Positions 43,101 through 53,539 of a stretch of 64,000 bases of DNA are shown one piece after another. This DNA is from Polychytrium aggregatum (taxonomy: Eukaryota; Chytridiomycota; Chytridiomycetes; Polychytriales). The stretch is from contig NW_026516219.1 in the NCBI RefSeq assembly GCF_025602895.1, positions 744,001 to 808,000 of the forward strand. The letters are read 5' to 3'. A program made the position numbers and the translations under genes. Numbering within the stretch: position 1 is the first letter of the stretch; every line of letters starts with the position of its first letter. A model generated the notes under the pieces. That model was given only the letters and a program-made list of their open reading frames with translations, ran no database searches and had not been told where the DNA came from.

Positions 43101-44235
43101 GCTCGTCAGTGGGCAGGACATGGACCTGAAAGATGGTCAGGGGTTGCGTTCCATGCCTGCATGCATCCAAAGACTCGCGCATCGAGCGGTAATCAATGCT
43201 GCAGACGCGGAGAGGAGCGTCCGAGCTGAGAGGAGGGGCGTGGACAAGGTCAGAATAATGTTCGACGGTTACTTTATTCTGAACAATGTCCGAAGAACAA
43301 ACAACAGGAGGAGGTACATCAAGGAGGGAAAGAGAACTGACAACAGAAGAAGGGGTTTGGGAAGAGCGAAGGGGTTCGGGAGGAACAAGACAAGAAGGGG
43401 AAGACGAAGGTGGGAGCGTAGGAGAGGAGCTTAGATCAATCAAAGGAGTGGAATCATCAAGAAGGGGAGTGACATTGGAGGAAGTGGAGCAAGACGAAAG
43501 AGAAGTAGTGCATGGAGAGGGGTCGGAATCAACAGAAGGAGGGAGACAAAGAAGACCGCGAGACCAGACAATCTTGGGCTCGGCGGTGCGCAACCAAGGA
43601 AAGCCAAGGATAAGTGGTTGATGTGGAGACCTGATCACATCGAACCGAAGGCGTTGCGAGACGTCCCCGAGAATCACCTCGAGTGGAGCAGTCTCGCGGA
43701 GGATGGGGCCAGACGACAGCGGCTTACCATCCACGCCTTCCACTGCCAAGGGCGAAGCCTTGGAGCAGGTGGGGACAGAGTGTCGAGCAACAAAGTCCTC
43801 GTCGATAAAGTTGCCAGAGGCACCAGAATCGACAAGTCCTTCGCACGACAGAGAATCACCAGAAGGAAGACGAACAGCGACGGGAACAACCAACGAGCAA
43901 CGACGAACAGACGAAACACAAGACTTTGGTTCGGTACCAGCTTCGGCACCAGGGTTGCGGCTAGCACAGACAGTTAACTTTGCCGAGGGTTGGCAGGACA
44001 GCTCAGGTATTTGCACCTGTGGATGAGGTGCAGTTCCCAGTGACACCAGAGGTGCCACGGGTACTATGCCAGAGCTGAGAGTGTCCGCCGGTCCAGAGGC
44101 AAGGCGAAGCTGTCCGCACATCACTGCTTCCCCAGTACTTACCAAAGGCACCTTACCAATGTCTTCACTTTCGGAAGGCGGTGGGCACGGCTCCGGTTCA
44201 AGGCCTTCACTTAGAACCGGGCCTGGTCGTTTCCC
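40129..44235 (-). CDS. pol: Copy I pol
   Basis: 1368 codons on the minus strand from the slippery site at 44235-44229. Same residue sequence as copy A pol over the full length, with all protease, RT, RNase H, integrase and chromodomain motifs kept. Confidence 0.93.
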   Translation of the reverse strand, partial: GKRPGPVLSEGLEPEPCPPPSESEDIGKVPLVSTGEAVMCGQLRLASGPADTLSSGIVPVAPLVSLGTAPHPQVQIPELSCQPSAKLTVCASRNPGAEAGTEPKSCVSSVRRCSLVVPVAVRLPSGDSLSCEGLVDSGASGNFIDEDFVARHSVPTCSKASPLAVEGVDGKPLSSGPILRETAPLEVILGDVSQRLRFDVIRSPHQPLILGFPWLRTAEPKIVWSRGLLCLPPSVDSDPSPCTTSLSSCSTSSNVTPLLDDSTPLIDLSSSPTLPPSSSPSCLVPPEPLRSSQTPSSVVSSLSLLDVPPPVVCSSDIVQNKVTVEHYSDLVHAPPLSSDAPLRVCSIDYRSMRESLDACRHGTQPLTIFQVHVLPTDEPSTATVEVPAEYKDFLSVFSKQEADSLPPHRPYDCPIDLEPGKSPKFGPLYSLSEPELHALRDYLDENLAKGFVRPSSSPAGSPILFVKKKDGSLRLCVDYRALNGITVKNRYPLPLIGELLDRLRGAKVFTKLDLRGAYNLLRIRSGDEWKTAFRTRYGHFEYLVMPFGLTNAPATFQHFINDVLRTELDQFAIAYLDDILIYSADPSQHVEHVKQVLSKLRAAKLYCKLEKCEFSKTSVSFLGFMVSPEGIGMERSKLSAILDWPIPRNISDLRSFVGFANFYRRFIDGYAKIAGPMTRLFRKTHGFQWSREADKAFRSLKDAFVSEPVLVHPDPSKPFVVESDASDFALGCVLSQRGADDRLHPCSFHSRTLSNAERNYSIYEKELLAIKEAFEAWRHYLEGAQHPVAVLTDHKNLEYLATARILNQRHARWSQFLSRFDIRIQYRPGARNGKADALSRRSDYIPSSASVSRDPPLLLDPAAVIRVLRSRDARSSVASRSDPVDLLQLIAEEQARDPGLDKYRRDPKFVWNGQYLTFQNRIVVPESCRVPALKSCHDPVAVGHPGIRRTLALVSRQFWWQTYRKDVKEYVSTCDTCARSKAPRHKPFGFLLPLQTADRPWGTLTMDFITDLPKSKGHTCIFVVVCSLTKMAHFMSWRSLPSAEETASLFLDNVFRLHGLPDTVVSDRGSQFTSRFWKALCTQLGIQTSLSTAFHPQTDGQTERVNQVINQYLRCYTSYQQDDWAELLPLAEFSYNNLENSSTHASPFLATYGFHPRFEVPVVAGGPDVPSATERVEHLQRNLALLKENLEKAKSDYKHFSDLRRSQAPDLRPGDQVWVLTRNISTTRPSKKLDYQRIGPFTILEAVGTLAFRLDLPKDIKVHPVFHVSLLEPYKKNSLPGRVQAPPPAVVIDGNLEWEVEEILDSKFVRGKLHYLIDWKGYPVTDRSWEPADIVFAPTVAAEYHRRYPDKPGPRRTQDGTRRSLRRR
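44193..44235 (-). promoter_or_regulatory. Copy I frameshift signal
   Basis: GGGAAAC on the minus strand at 44235-44229 with the same spacer and hairpin as copy A. Confidence 0.78.
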
Positions 44236-45188
44236 GAACTGAAGTCTTGCACTTCTCCATCTTCGTAAACGATGGTGCGGATGATCCTCGGGCCGGGAGG
44301 TCCAGGGGGCGGTCCGGTAGCTCTGGTAGATCCAAACTTGACGGGGCAGTTTCGTACCAAGTGGCCCTTCTTGCCACAGTACAGGCAGAGTCCAAAGCGG
44401 CGGCGGCGTTGTTTCTCCTCGGCGGTCAGGGGTCCAGAGACGGCAGAGTCCACTTGCATGGGCTCGGAAACAATGTAGGAGGGGTGCGGCGGAGCGAGGA
44501 CGGGCGCGGGAGCGATGGCGGGAACGGCAGCGGAGGCGGAACCAAAGGCGAACTGGGAAGACCGGTAGCGGGCAGGCGTGCTTCGGCGCTCTTGACGGCG
44601 CTCGCGGATTCGTGCATCGAGCTCGTTACAAAGCTCGATGTACTCCTCCAGATCTCGTGGCAGAGGGCGAACTCGCGAAAGTTCGTCTCTGACATCATCC
44701 GACAAGCCAAGTCGGAAGAACGAGATCTTTGCACCGTCGTTCCAAGTCGTATCGGCGGCAATACGAAGGAACTCGGATGCATAGACTGCGCACGGGCGGT
44801 TGCCCTGAGACAGTGTGGTGATCACTGACTCGGCAGTCCTGGCCCGATCAGGGTCGTCAAACACTTTGGAAAAGCGTTCTAGGAAATCGCCAAAAGAGTT
44901 GAGTCGGGGATCACCCATCTCAAGCATCGGAGTCGCCCACTGGAGAGCCGGTCCAGTGAGCAGACTAATGACGAATCCGACCTTAATCGGGTCAGCAGGG
45001 AACCGGTGGGGCTGCATTCGTATATACAGTTTGCACTGATTTACGAATGCCCGGAACCCTTGCCGGTTACCGTCGTAACGGTCCGGCATCTGCACGCTGT
45101 ACCCAGCGGCAGGAGCATCGCGAGCTGTCCGGAGCTCGGCGAGCTCGGCCTCCAAGGCACGGAGGCGGTCCACGAGGGCAGGATCCAT
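44211..45188 (-). CDS. gag: Copy I gag
   Basis: 325 aa from ATG at 45188, identical in translation to copy A gag; T13 tract (A13 on the plus strand) upstream as in A and G. Confidence 0.93.
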   Translation of the reverse strand: MDPALVDRLRALEAELAELRTARDAPAAGYSVQMPDRYDGNRQGFRAFVNQCKLYIRMQPHRFPADPIKVGFVISLLTGPALQWATPMLEMGDPRLNSFGDFLERFSKVFDDPDRARTAESVITTLSQGNRPCAVYASEFLRIAADTTWNDGAKISFFRLGLSDDVRDELSRVRPLPRDLEEYIELCNELDARIRERRQERRSTPARYRSSQFAFGSASAAVPAIAPAPVLAPPHPSYIVSEPMQVDSAVSGPLTAEEKQRRRRFGLCLYCGKKGHLVRNCPVKFGSTRATGPPPGPPGPRIIRTIVYEDGEVQDFSSGNDQARF

Positions 45189-45352
45189 GGCGGGACTGGG
45201 ACTGGGACTGGGAAAAAAAAAAAAAGCGAGGAGGTTCAAGAACAGGAGAGCGAAGAGGGCTCAGACACAAGTGTGCTTGAGGTTCGGACAGGACTAGGAA
45301 AGGGGCGGGGCTAGGAGCGGAAGATACCAAGCAGGTGGTATCAGTAGAAGAG

Positions 45353-45364
45353 AGTTCGAACAAA
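45353..45364 (-). promoter_or_regulatory. Copy I self-primer binding site
   Basis: Family 1 12-mer, 1 nt inside the boundary from the LTR end at 45366, complementary to 45453-45464 in its LTR. Confidence 0.7.
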
Positions 45365-45365
45365 G

Positions 45366-45784
45366 TGTAAGGAGTGAACAAGCGCAAGGACGAAGACCAA
45401 GTGCTTGGTATGAGCTTTATTAGCTTTTAGCCCCGAACACCAAAGAACAAGTTTTGTTCGAACTGGTGTTCAACATAGGCTCAGACATGCAGGGCTATTT
45501 ATAGACCGGGAGAAGGTCGAGGGGCAAAAGTGGGCGAGAAGGGTGGAGCATCACAGAGAAGCGAGAAGGGGGTGCGAGAGTGGCTGGTGTGCAAGCGAGA
45601 GAGGCTTGGCACAGCCCGGGGACATGTGCCGAGCGGTGGGGGAGGCAGGAAACCAGTAGACGCGGGTGGCAACGGCGCGTGCTCATGCATGGGGGCAAAC
45701 AAACACGTGGGGACTCATGATTGGTGCGGAGGGCGAGAGCATGCGGGACAATCTCATTGGTCCGTTGTGATGCTGGTCATCACA
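45366..45784 (-). repeat. Copy I 5' LTR (419 bp)
   Basis: Reverse complement of the family 1 LTR, bounded on the right by the TGAGT duplication of copy F pol. Confidence 0.93.
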
Positions 45785-48297
45785 TGAGTATAGTATTGTC
45801 CGAGGTCGTCTTCCAGTGGTGCGTCGTCCTTGGGGAGCTTAGACACCTTTCGGAACAGTTCTCCGAACTGTTTGTCGTTGGCGATGTTGTCTCGGACAAC
45901 ATCCAGCATCGTGTTGTCGACACTGACAGTCGACTCGTACAGTGACGCCAATTGGTAGTCGGGGCGTCGGGACAGTGCGTCAGGCACCACATTGAGTTTG
46001 CCTTTCTGGTATACAACCTCGTAGTTGTACTCGGCGAGGAACTCCATCCATCGCGCTTGGCGTCGGCTCAGGTTCTTCTTGGTGTCGAGGTAACGCAGTG
46101 ACTGGTGGTCCGTCACAATCTTGAAGGGCTTGGCGGTACCGTGGAGGTACACTCGGAACTTCTGCAGCGCGTAGATGATCGCAAGCTGCTCCTTCTCGTG
46201 CACGGGATAGTTGATCTCGTGTTGGGACAGTTTGCGCGACTCGAAGGCAACGGGCCTTCCCTCCTGCATCAAAACAGCTCCCACCGCAAAGTCGGAGGCG
46301 TCGGTGTGCACGGAGACATCCGTGTTCGGGTCGAACACAGCGAGGACAGGAGCGTTCGTCAAGGCGTGCTTGAGGGTCTCGAACGCTTGGCGTTGTGGGT
46401 GGTCCCACACGAAGGGGCACTCTTTGCGGAGTAGGTCTGTGAGTGGACCGGCAGTGCGCGCCAGATCGGGGATGAATCGGCGGTAGTAGTTGACGAGACC
46501 GAGAAACGACTGCACGTCAGAGACGCATGCGAGCGGCGGCCACTCGACCACAGACTTGACCTTGGCGGGGTCGACTTCGATTCCTCTTCCTGAGACAACG
46601 TGTCCCAGGAACGGGACTTGATTCTTGAAGAACTCACACTTGGACAGTTTGGCATACAACTTGTGCTCGCGTAGCTTGGCCAGCACGCGGGCGACATGAC
46701 CTTCATGGGTCGCTTCATCCTTGCTGTACACAAGGATATCATCCAGGTACACGATGACAGAGTTGTCGAGCTCTTGGCGGAACACATCGTTCATCAGCTG
46801 CATGAACGTGGCAGGTGCGTTCGTCAATCCGAACGGCAGCACTAGGAACTCGTACAGTCCGTAGCGAGTCCTGAAGGCGGTCTTGTGGACATCATCCTCG
46901 TGGATGCGGATCTGATGGTAGCCTGAGCGGAGGTCTATCTTGCTAAAGACCTTTGCTCCACTCAGACGATCCATCAACTCGTCGATCCTGGGCAACGGGT
47001 AGGTGTTCTTGATGGTCTGTTTGTTTAGTGCGCGATAGTCGACGCACATCCTGAGATCACCTTCTTTCTTCTTGACAAAGAGCACTGGTGCACCATACGG
47101 TGACTGGCTCGGGCGGATGAACCCATGGGCGAGGAGGTCATCCAACTGGCGCTTGAGTTCGTCCATCTCCGTCAGCGACAGTTGGTACGTCGGTCTTGAC
47201 GGAGGCGACGAGCCTGGTTCGATGTCGATGCGATGATCGACGGTGCGTTGGGGTGGCAGGCATTGTGGCAACTGGTCGGGGAATACGTCCTTGTACTCGT
47301 CGAGCAGCTTGGTCACCACAGGCGGGGGACCGGGACCGGCTTGGTCGGTGTCGTCGACCTCACGCACGACACAGAGGAACGACGTGTCCTTCTTGATCAG
47401 CCTCTTGAATTGCATGGCTGAGAGGAGAGGTGGCATGTTGGGTGAGGCCATGCCCTGCAGGACAATGTCAGGGCCAACACGGACAGTGCGGCCTTTCCAG
47501 TCGACGACTGGAGTCGGCTCGGCACGAGCAAGCCAGCTCATGCCGAGGATGGCATCGAACTTGGTGTCGATCACTTGGAACAACAGGACAGGATGGTACT
47601 TGGGATGGAGGGCCACTCGCAGGACCACTTGGTGTGTGCACTGCTGCACACGATCGTCTGCAAGCGCCACACTCATCGGCGACTTCTTCTTGGTTGCATG
47701 TATGTTGAGCTCCTGGAGCAAGCGTCTGCTGACAAAGTTGCAGCTTGCTCCAGAGTCCACCATCATTCGGACGGTGTGACCTTGGACGGTGGCAGGGAGG
47801 TACAGCAGGGACTCTTCATGGTCCTCCTGCACAGCCTCCTGCACCATGACTTGACTTGGGGGAACGGGCGACACTTGGTCTTGGTTGGCTTCATCACGGC
47901 CACTCGGACATTTTGGATAGGGTTCGGCCATTGCGGGGGCCTGCGGCGTCAGCACGCCATTGCACACGACGTCCACGGCTTGCGGACACATGTCGGAAGC
48001 ATCCGACACACACGACTTGACAGGGGTGAGGGCACAGGCGGTCCTGTCCCTCAAGGGTTCTTGATTTTCTTTTTTGTTTTGGTTTTCAATTTTGGTTTTC
48101 TCTTCACGTTCGTGGAGAGGCAGGCGGCTTGCGCCACCATGCACCTCTCGCACGACGCACAACACTTGGTTTGTTTCTCCTTCGGGGGAGGGGGCGAGGT
48201 GAACTTCCTCTGGAGACGCATGGACTGCATTGAGCAATCCACGGCGTTGGCCTCCTACTAGGGCTCCAGAGCCACCTAGTAGGGTCGGCCGTTTCCC
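45785..48297 (-). pseudogene. pol: Copy F pol, main part: protease, RT, RNase H, integrase deleted
   Basis: Minus-strand pol from the slippery site at 48297. Protease ([10 protein letters not shown]), RT with [11 protein letters not shown] and RNase H ([10 protein letters not shown]) are intact. After KLPKDD the frame passes directly into [11 protein letters not shown] just before the chromodomain. The joint lies within an 8-bp CGTCGTCC (45822-45829), the sequence that borders the missing 1188 bp in the complete copy H. Reading frame is kept, so the original product would have been RT-RNase H fused to a chromodomain. Copy I then split off the last 72 codons. Confidence 0.92.
48254..48297 (-). 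promoter_or_regulatory. Copy F frameshift signal
   Basis: GGGAAAC at 48297-48291 (minus), 7-nt spacer and the same long hairpin as copy D. Confidence 0.8.
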
Positions 48298-49097
48298 GAC
48301 TTCATGGGGCACTCCTTGGCCTGGTGTCCCGGTCGGTGACAGAAGAAGCAGGAACCATGGCGGAGGTCCTCCTGCTTCTGTCTGTCCTTGGGGGAGACAG
48401 TGGCAGCTTGCTGGAACCGGGAGCGGGGAGGGCCACGAGCCTCCATGGCGTTGACGTCAACGTCCATGGGCTCAGGCATGGGTCTTGCGGGCGGGGCCGG
48501 GCGAGGCGGACGGGCTGGGACGTGATGAGACCGATGGCCGCCTGCCAGCTGCGGGTAGAACTGGCGGCCATGGTACTGGACGTTGTCGAGGTTCTCGGCA
48601 ACGTCCATCATCACGTCCAGGGACTTGCGGGCATCAGGGTTGCTGGCGATGTACTCTCTGATCTTGGGCTTGAGGCCCTTCTGGAAGAGGTACATCGCAT
48701 CAGCAGAGCCCAGCTCCTCAATCTGGGAGGAGAGGTCTTCAAACTCCTCGATGTAGCGGGTCACAGAACCACGCTGCACGAGAGAGTATAGCTTGTCACG
48801 GGCAATGAGTTCAGCATTGGGGCTGCCGAAGCGGCGACGGAGGCGGTCCTTGAAGTCGTCAAACACACCTTCGCTCTGCTCGTCGAACCCTTGGCGGCGG
48901 TACCAACGGTACGCCTGGTCCTTTAAGCAGAGCTTGGCGGCGACGATGTGGTGGGTGGGGGCGACTTGGGCAGCATCGAGGTAGTCCTCGAGTTGCTGCA
49001 GCCAGTCCTCCACCGAGGAGGAGCGGCTCTTCCCAGTAAACACTGGGGCACGGAAGGTCTTGAGGAAGGCTTCCGGAAGTGGGCGGGGGTTGCTCAT
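48276..49097 (-). CDS. gag: Copy F gag
   Basis: Complete 273-aa family 3 gag: gag domain, Pro/Arg-rich linker ([13 protein letters not shown]), CCHC knuckle [14 protein letters not shown] and a short basic end. Intact even though pol lacks integrase, so this copy could still have supplied capsid protein. Confidence 0.92.
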   Translation of the reverse strand: MSNPRPLPEAFLKTFRAPVFTGKSRSSSVEDWLQQLEDYLDAAQVAPTHHIVAAKLCLKDQAYRWYRRQGFDEQSEGVFDDFKDRLRRRFGSPNAELIARDKLYSLVQRGSVTRYIEEFEDLSSQIEELGSADAMYLFQKGLKPKIREYIASNPDARKSLDVMMDVAENLDNVQYHGRQFYPQLAGGHRSHHVPARPPRPAPPARPMPEPMDVDVNAMEARGPPRSRFQQAATVSPKDRQKQEDLRHGSCFFCHRPGHQAKECPMKSGNGRPY

Positions 49098-49207
49098 GGC
49101 AGGGGCAGGCTCCAGGGACAGAGAGGAGAGTCGGTCGGCAAGAGAGGCGGGATCCAGCTTGAGGATCTAGAAAGAGGACAAACAGGACGAAAACAAGACG
49201 AGGATTT

Positions 49208-49219
49208 CCGATGCTACCA
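49208..49219 (-). promoter_or_regulatory. Copy F tRNA-type primer binding site
   Basis: TGGTAGCATCGG on the minus strand, touching the 5' LTR. Confidence 0.65.
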
Positions 49220-49528
49220 TGTAACGTCCACTACTGGGACGTTGGGGCAAGACGGGGAGGGAGGGGGTACAAGACAAGACAGGACGGGGCAGAACAGGGC
49301 GGTGCTAGGCTACTCTAGCGGACGGGTGAGCTCGGGGAGCACTTACGTTTATTCACGATAAAACCGAACTCCAGACAAACGGGGGGAACGGGGGCAACCC
49401 GCAGGTATACCCTGCGGTGGCCTGCCTGCGGTGCGTGAAAACGCAAAGCGCAGCACAGGTCACGACCCACTGCGCCGCGCAGTACGCGCAGTACGCGCAG
49501 CACAGCGTCGGAGATACCATCTCCTACA
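49220..49528 (-). repeat. Copy F 5' LTR (309 bp)
   Basis: Reverse complement of the family 3 LTR, followed by the CGTCG duplication where copy D pol resumes. Confidence 0.93.
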
Positions 49529-49533
49529 CGTCG

Positions 49534-52193
49534 ACTATCGCGCACTAAACAAACAGACCATCAAGAACACCTACCCGTTGCCCAGGATCGACGAGTTGAT
49601 GGATCGTCTGAGTGGAGCAAAGGTCTTTAGCAAGATAGACCTCCGCTCAGGCTACCATCAGATCCGCATCCACGAGGATGATGTCCACAAGACCGCCTTC
49701 AGGACTCGCTACGGACTGTACGAGTTCCTAGTGCTGCCGTTCGGATTGACGAACGCACCTGCCACGTTCATGCAGCTGATGAACGATGTGTTCCGCCAAG
49801 AGCTCGACAACTCTGTCATCGTGTACCTGGATGATATCCTTGTGTACAGCAAGGATGAAGCGACCCATGAAGGTCATGTCGCCCGCGTGCTGGCCAAGCT
49901 ACGCGAGCACAAGTTGTATGCCAAACTGTCCAAGTGTGAGTTCTTCAAGAATCAAGTCCCGTTCCTGGGACACGTTGTCTCAGGAAGAGGAATCGAAGTC
50001 GACCCCGCCAAGGTCAAGTCTGTGGTCGAGTGGCCGCCGCTCGCATGCGTCTCTGACGTGCAGTCGTTTCTCGGTCTCGTCAACTACTACCGCCGATTCA
50101 TCCCCGATCTGGCGCGCACTGCCGGTCCACTCACAGACCTACTCCGCAAAGAGTGCCCCTTCGTGTGGGACCACCCACAACGCCAAGCGTTCGAGACCCT
50201 CAAGCACGCCTTGACGAACGCTCCTGTCCTCGCTGTGTTCGACCCGAACACGGATGTCTCCGTGCACACCGACGCCTCCGACTTTGCGGTGGGAGCTGTT
50301 TTGATGCAGGAGGGAAGGCCCGTTGCCTTCGAGTCGCGCAAACTGTCCCAACACGAGATCAACTATCCCGTGCACGAGAAGGAGCAGCTTGCGATCATCT
50401 ACGCGCTGCAGAAGTTCCGAGTGTACCTCCACGGTACCGCCAAGCCCTTCAAGATTGTGACGGACCACCAGTCACTGCGTTACCTCGACACCAAGAAGAA
50501 CCTGAGCCGACGCCAAGCGCGATGGATGGAGTTCCTCGCCGAGTACAACTACGAGGTTGTATACCAGAAAGGCAAACTCAATGTGGTGCCTGACGCACTG
50601 TCCCGACGCCCCGACTACCAATTGGCGTCACTGTACGAGTCGACTGTCAGTGTCGACAACACGATGCTGGATGTTGTCCGAGACAACATCGCCAACGACA
50701 AACAGTTCGGAGAACTGTTCCGAAAGGTGTCTAAGCTCCCCAAGGACGACGAATCATCCGAGTACACAGTGCGTGATGGCCTGCTCCTCCTGAAGAAGGA
50801 CAGCCGTGTCTGTGTGCCGGACATTCCGTCGTTGAAGACCAAGTTGCTCCAAGAGGTCCACGACTCGCCCCTCGCTGGACACTTTGGAGTCGAGAAGACA
50901 TACGACCGACTGGCCAAAGTCGCATACTGGCCTGGAATGAAGCGCACCGTCGAGAAGTACATCGAGTCCTGCCATACCTGCAAGATGGTCAAGTCACGCA
51001 CGACCCGAGAGCAAGGATTGCTGCAACCCCTGCCTGTTCCCGACCGCCCCTGGACCAGCATGTCCATGGATCTCATCACGCATCTACCGACGACCAAGTT
51101 GGACCACGATGCAATCGCTGTCTTTGTCGACAGGTTCAGCAAGATGGCACACTTTGTGCCGTGCCAGACGACATGCTCCGCGCCTGACCTTGCACTGCTG
51201 TTCTTCAAGCATGTGTTCAAGCACCACGGCCTCCCAAAGTCCATCGTCAGTGATCGAGACCCCCGATTCACCTCCTTGTTTTGGACAAGTCTGTTCGACC
51301 ATCTCGGCACCAAGCTGAACATGTCAACCTCGCACCACCAACAAACGGATGGACAGTCCGAGCGGACGATCCGCACCCTCGAGCAATACCTGAGGACATA
51401 CGCCTCGACCAGCCAAGACGACTGGGACATACAGCTGAGTCATGCAGAGTTTGCATACAACACCGCCAAGTCGAGCACAACTGGCTTGAGCCCCTTTGAG
51501 GCGCTCTACGGATTCCAGCCTGATGTTCCCACCTCCTTGACACTGACCGAGTCCACGGCTGGATTGCCTCCCAAACCAAGTGCCTTTGTCAAAGATCATC
51601 AAGTCCGACACAAGATGATCGCCGACGCGCTCACGGATGCGCAACAAGTGATGGCGAAGTACTACGACCGCCGACACCAGGATGTCTCCTTTGAAGTTGG
51701 AGACCTTGTCTACCTGGACGCCGACAACATCAAGGTCCCCGAAGCCCAGTCAAAGAAGTTGTTGCCCAAGTACCGAGGACCGTTCAAGATAGCGGCCCGA
51801 CCCAGTCCCCTCAACTACCTGTTGGACTTGCCACCTGGAAGCAAGCTCCATCCTGTCTTCCATGTGTCCAAGCTGCGTCGCCACACGACCCGCAGTCCAG
51901 CACAGTTCCCCGACGCCGACGAAGGTGTCCCGGACGACGCACCACTGGAAGACGACCTCGGACAATACTATACTCAAGAATATGAAGTCGAAAGGATCGT
52001 GAGGCACAAGAAAGTGGCTGATGGGTCACTTCGGTTTTATGTCAAGTGGGTTGGTTACCCACACTCGGGCAACACATGGCAAACACTGGAGGACTTGTCC
52101 CATGCACCCGAGGAGCTGAGTAAATACGGTAAACACCTCGAGGAGCCCCAAATAAAGAGCACACGCAGGGCTCCTCGCAGGAAGCCTTCTTAA
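49534..52193 (+). pseudogene. pol: Copy D pol, 3' part
   Basis: Continues RT at [12 protein letters not shown] with YLDD, then RNase H, an integrase with zinc region (GHFGVEK to CHTCK) and D, D-x35-E ([22 protein letters not shown]), and a chromodomain ([22 protein letters not shown]). Stop TAA at 52191. All motifs are present; only the E and F insertions break the element. Confidence 0.92.
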
Positions 52194-52202
52194 GTGTGGG
52201 AG

Positions 52203-52511
52203 TGTAGGAGATGGTATCTCCGACGCTGTGCTGCGCGTACTGCGCGTACTGCGCGGCGCAGTGGGTCGTGACCTGTGCTGCGCTTTGCGTTTTCACGCAC
52301 CGCAGGCAGGCCACCGCAGGGTATACCTGCGGGTTGCCCCCGTTCCCCCCGTTTGTCTGGAGTTCGGTTTTATCGTGAATAAACGTAAGTGCTCCCCGAG
52401 CTCACCCGTCCGCTAGAGTAGCCTAGCACCGCCCTGTTCTGCCCCGTCCTGTCTTGTCTTGTACCCCCTCCCTCCCCGTCTTGCCCCAACGTCCCAGTAG
52501 TGGACGTTACA
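52203..52511 (+). repeat. Copy D 3' LTR (309 bp)
   Basis: Matches the D 5' LTR; followed directly by copy C pol sequence CCCCGACTACC rather than by the expected CCAGG. Confidence 0.93.
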
Positions 52512-52943
52512 CCCCGACTACCAATTGGCGTCACTGTACGAGTCGACTGTCAGTGTCGACAACACGATGCTGGATGTTGTCCGAGACAACATCGCCAACG
52601 ACAAACAGTTCGGAGAACTGTTCCGAAAGGTGTCTAAGCTCCCCAAGGACGACGAATCATCCGAGTACACAGTGCGTGATGGCCTGCTCCTCCTGAAGAA
52701 GGACAGCCGTGTCTGTGTGCCGGACATTCCGTCGTTGAAGACCAAGTTGCTCCAAGAGGTCCACGACTCGCCCCTCGCTGGACACTTTGGAGTCGAGAAG
52801 ACATACGACCGACTGGCCAAAGTCGCATACTGGCCTGGAATGAAGCGCACCGTCGAGAAGTACATCGAGTCCTGCCATACCTGCAAGATGGTCAAGTCAC
52901 GCACGACCCGAGAGCAAGGATTGCTGCAACCCCTGCCTGTTCC
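52512..52943 (+). pseudogene. pol: Copy C pol fragment: RNase H/integrase linker and zinc region
   Basis: 432 bp of family 3 pol from [11 protein letters not shown] through the integrase zinc-binding region (GHFGVEKTY to CHTCK), stopping at LLQPLPVP where copy G inserted. Confidence 0.9.
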
Positions 52944-53362
52944 TGTGATGACCAGCATCACAACGGACCAATGAGATTGTCCCGCATGCTCTCGCCCTCC
53001 GCACCAATCATGAGTCCCCACGTGTTTGTTTGCCCCCATGCATGAGCACGCGCCGTTGCCACCCGCGTCTACTGGTTTCCTGCCTCCCCCACCGCTCGGC
53101 ACATGTCCCCGGGCTGTGCCAAGCCTCTCTCGCTTGCACACCAGCCACTCTCGCACCCCCTTCTCGCTTCTCTGTGATGCTCCACCCTTCTCGCCCACTT
53201 TTGCCCCTCGACCTTCTCCCGGTCTATAAATAGCCCTGCATGTCTGAGCCTATGTTGAACACCAGTTCGAACAAAACTTGTTCTTTGGTGTTCGGGGCTA
53301 AAAGCTAATAAAGCTCATACCAAGCACTTGGTCTTCGTCCTTGCGCTTGTTCACTCCTTACA
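52944..53362 (+). repeat. Copy G 5' LTR (419 bp)
   Basis: As copy A; TATAAATA at 53225 and self-primer 12-mer at 53264-53275. Confidence 0.93.
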
Positions 53363-53363
53363 C

Positions 53364-53375
53364 TTTGTTCGAACT
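53364..53375 (+). promoter_or_regulatory. Copy G self-primer binding site
   Basis: Family 1 12-mer complementary to 53264-53275. Confidence 0.7.
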
Positions 53376-53539
53376 CTCTTCTACTGATACCACCTGCTTG
53401 GTATCTTCCGCTCCTAGCCCCGCCCCTTTCCTAGTCCTGTCCGAACCTCAAGCACACTTGTGTCTGAGCCCTCTTCGCTCTCCTGTTCTTGAACCTCCTC
53501 GCTTTTTTTTTTTTTCCCAGTCCCAGTCCCAGTCCCGCC

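Larger units (their letters stand above)
39710..45784 (-). mobile_element. Copy I: complete family 1 chromovirus, 6075 bp, innermost level
   Basis: Minus orientation, two 419-bp LTRs, intact gag and pol with the same translation as A and G, target duplication TGAGT (39705-39709 and 45785-45789). It sits in F, in D, in C, in B, so it is the deepest insertion of the nest and must be among the youngest. Confidence 0.95.
39170..49528 (-). mobile_element. Copy F: family 3 chromovirus lacking integrase, interrupted by copy I
   Basis: Minus orientation, LTRs 309 bp each, target duplication CGTCG (39165-39169 and 49529-49533). Without copy I it is 4279 bp, exactly 1188 bp shorter than D. The missing block is the integrase. 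Confidence 0.93.
30272..52511 (+). mobile_element. Copy D: family 3 chromovirus interrupted by E and F
   Basis: 5' LTR 30272-30580 and 3' LTR 52203-52511. Removing E (6404 bp plus 5) and F (10359 bp plus 5) leaves exactly 5467 bp with intact gag, pol and both LTRs. Its outer flanks do not match (CCAGG on the left, CCCCG on the right), unlike the other complete copies. Confidence 0.92.
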
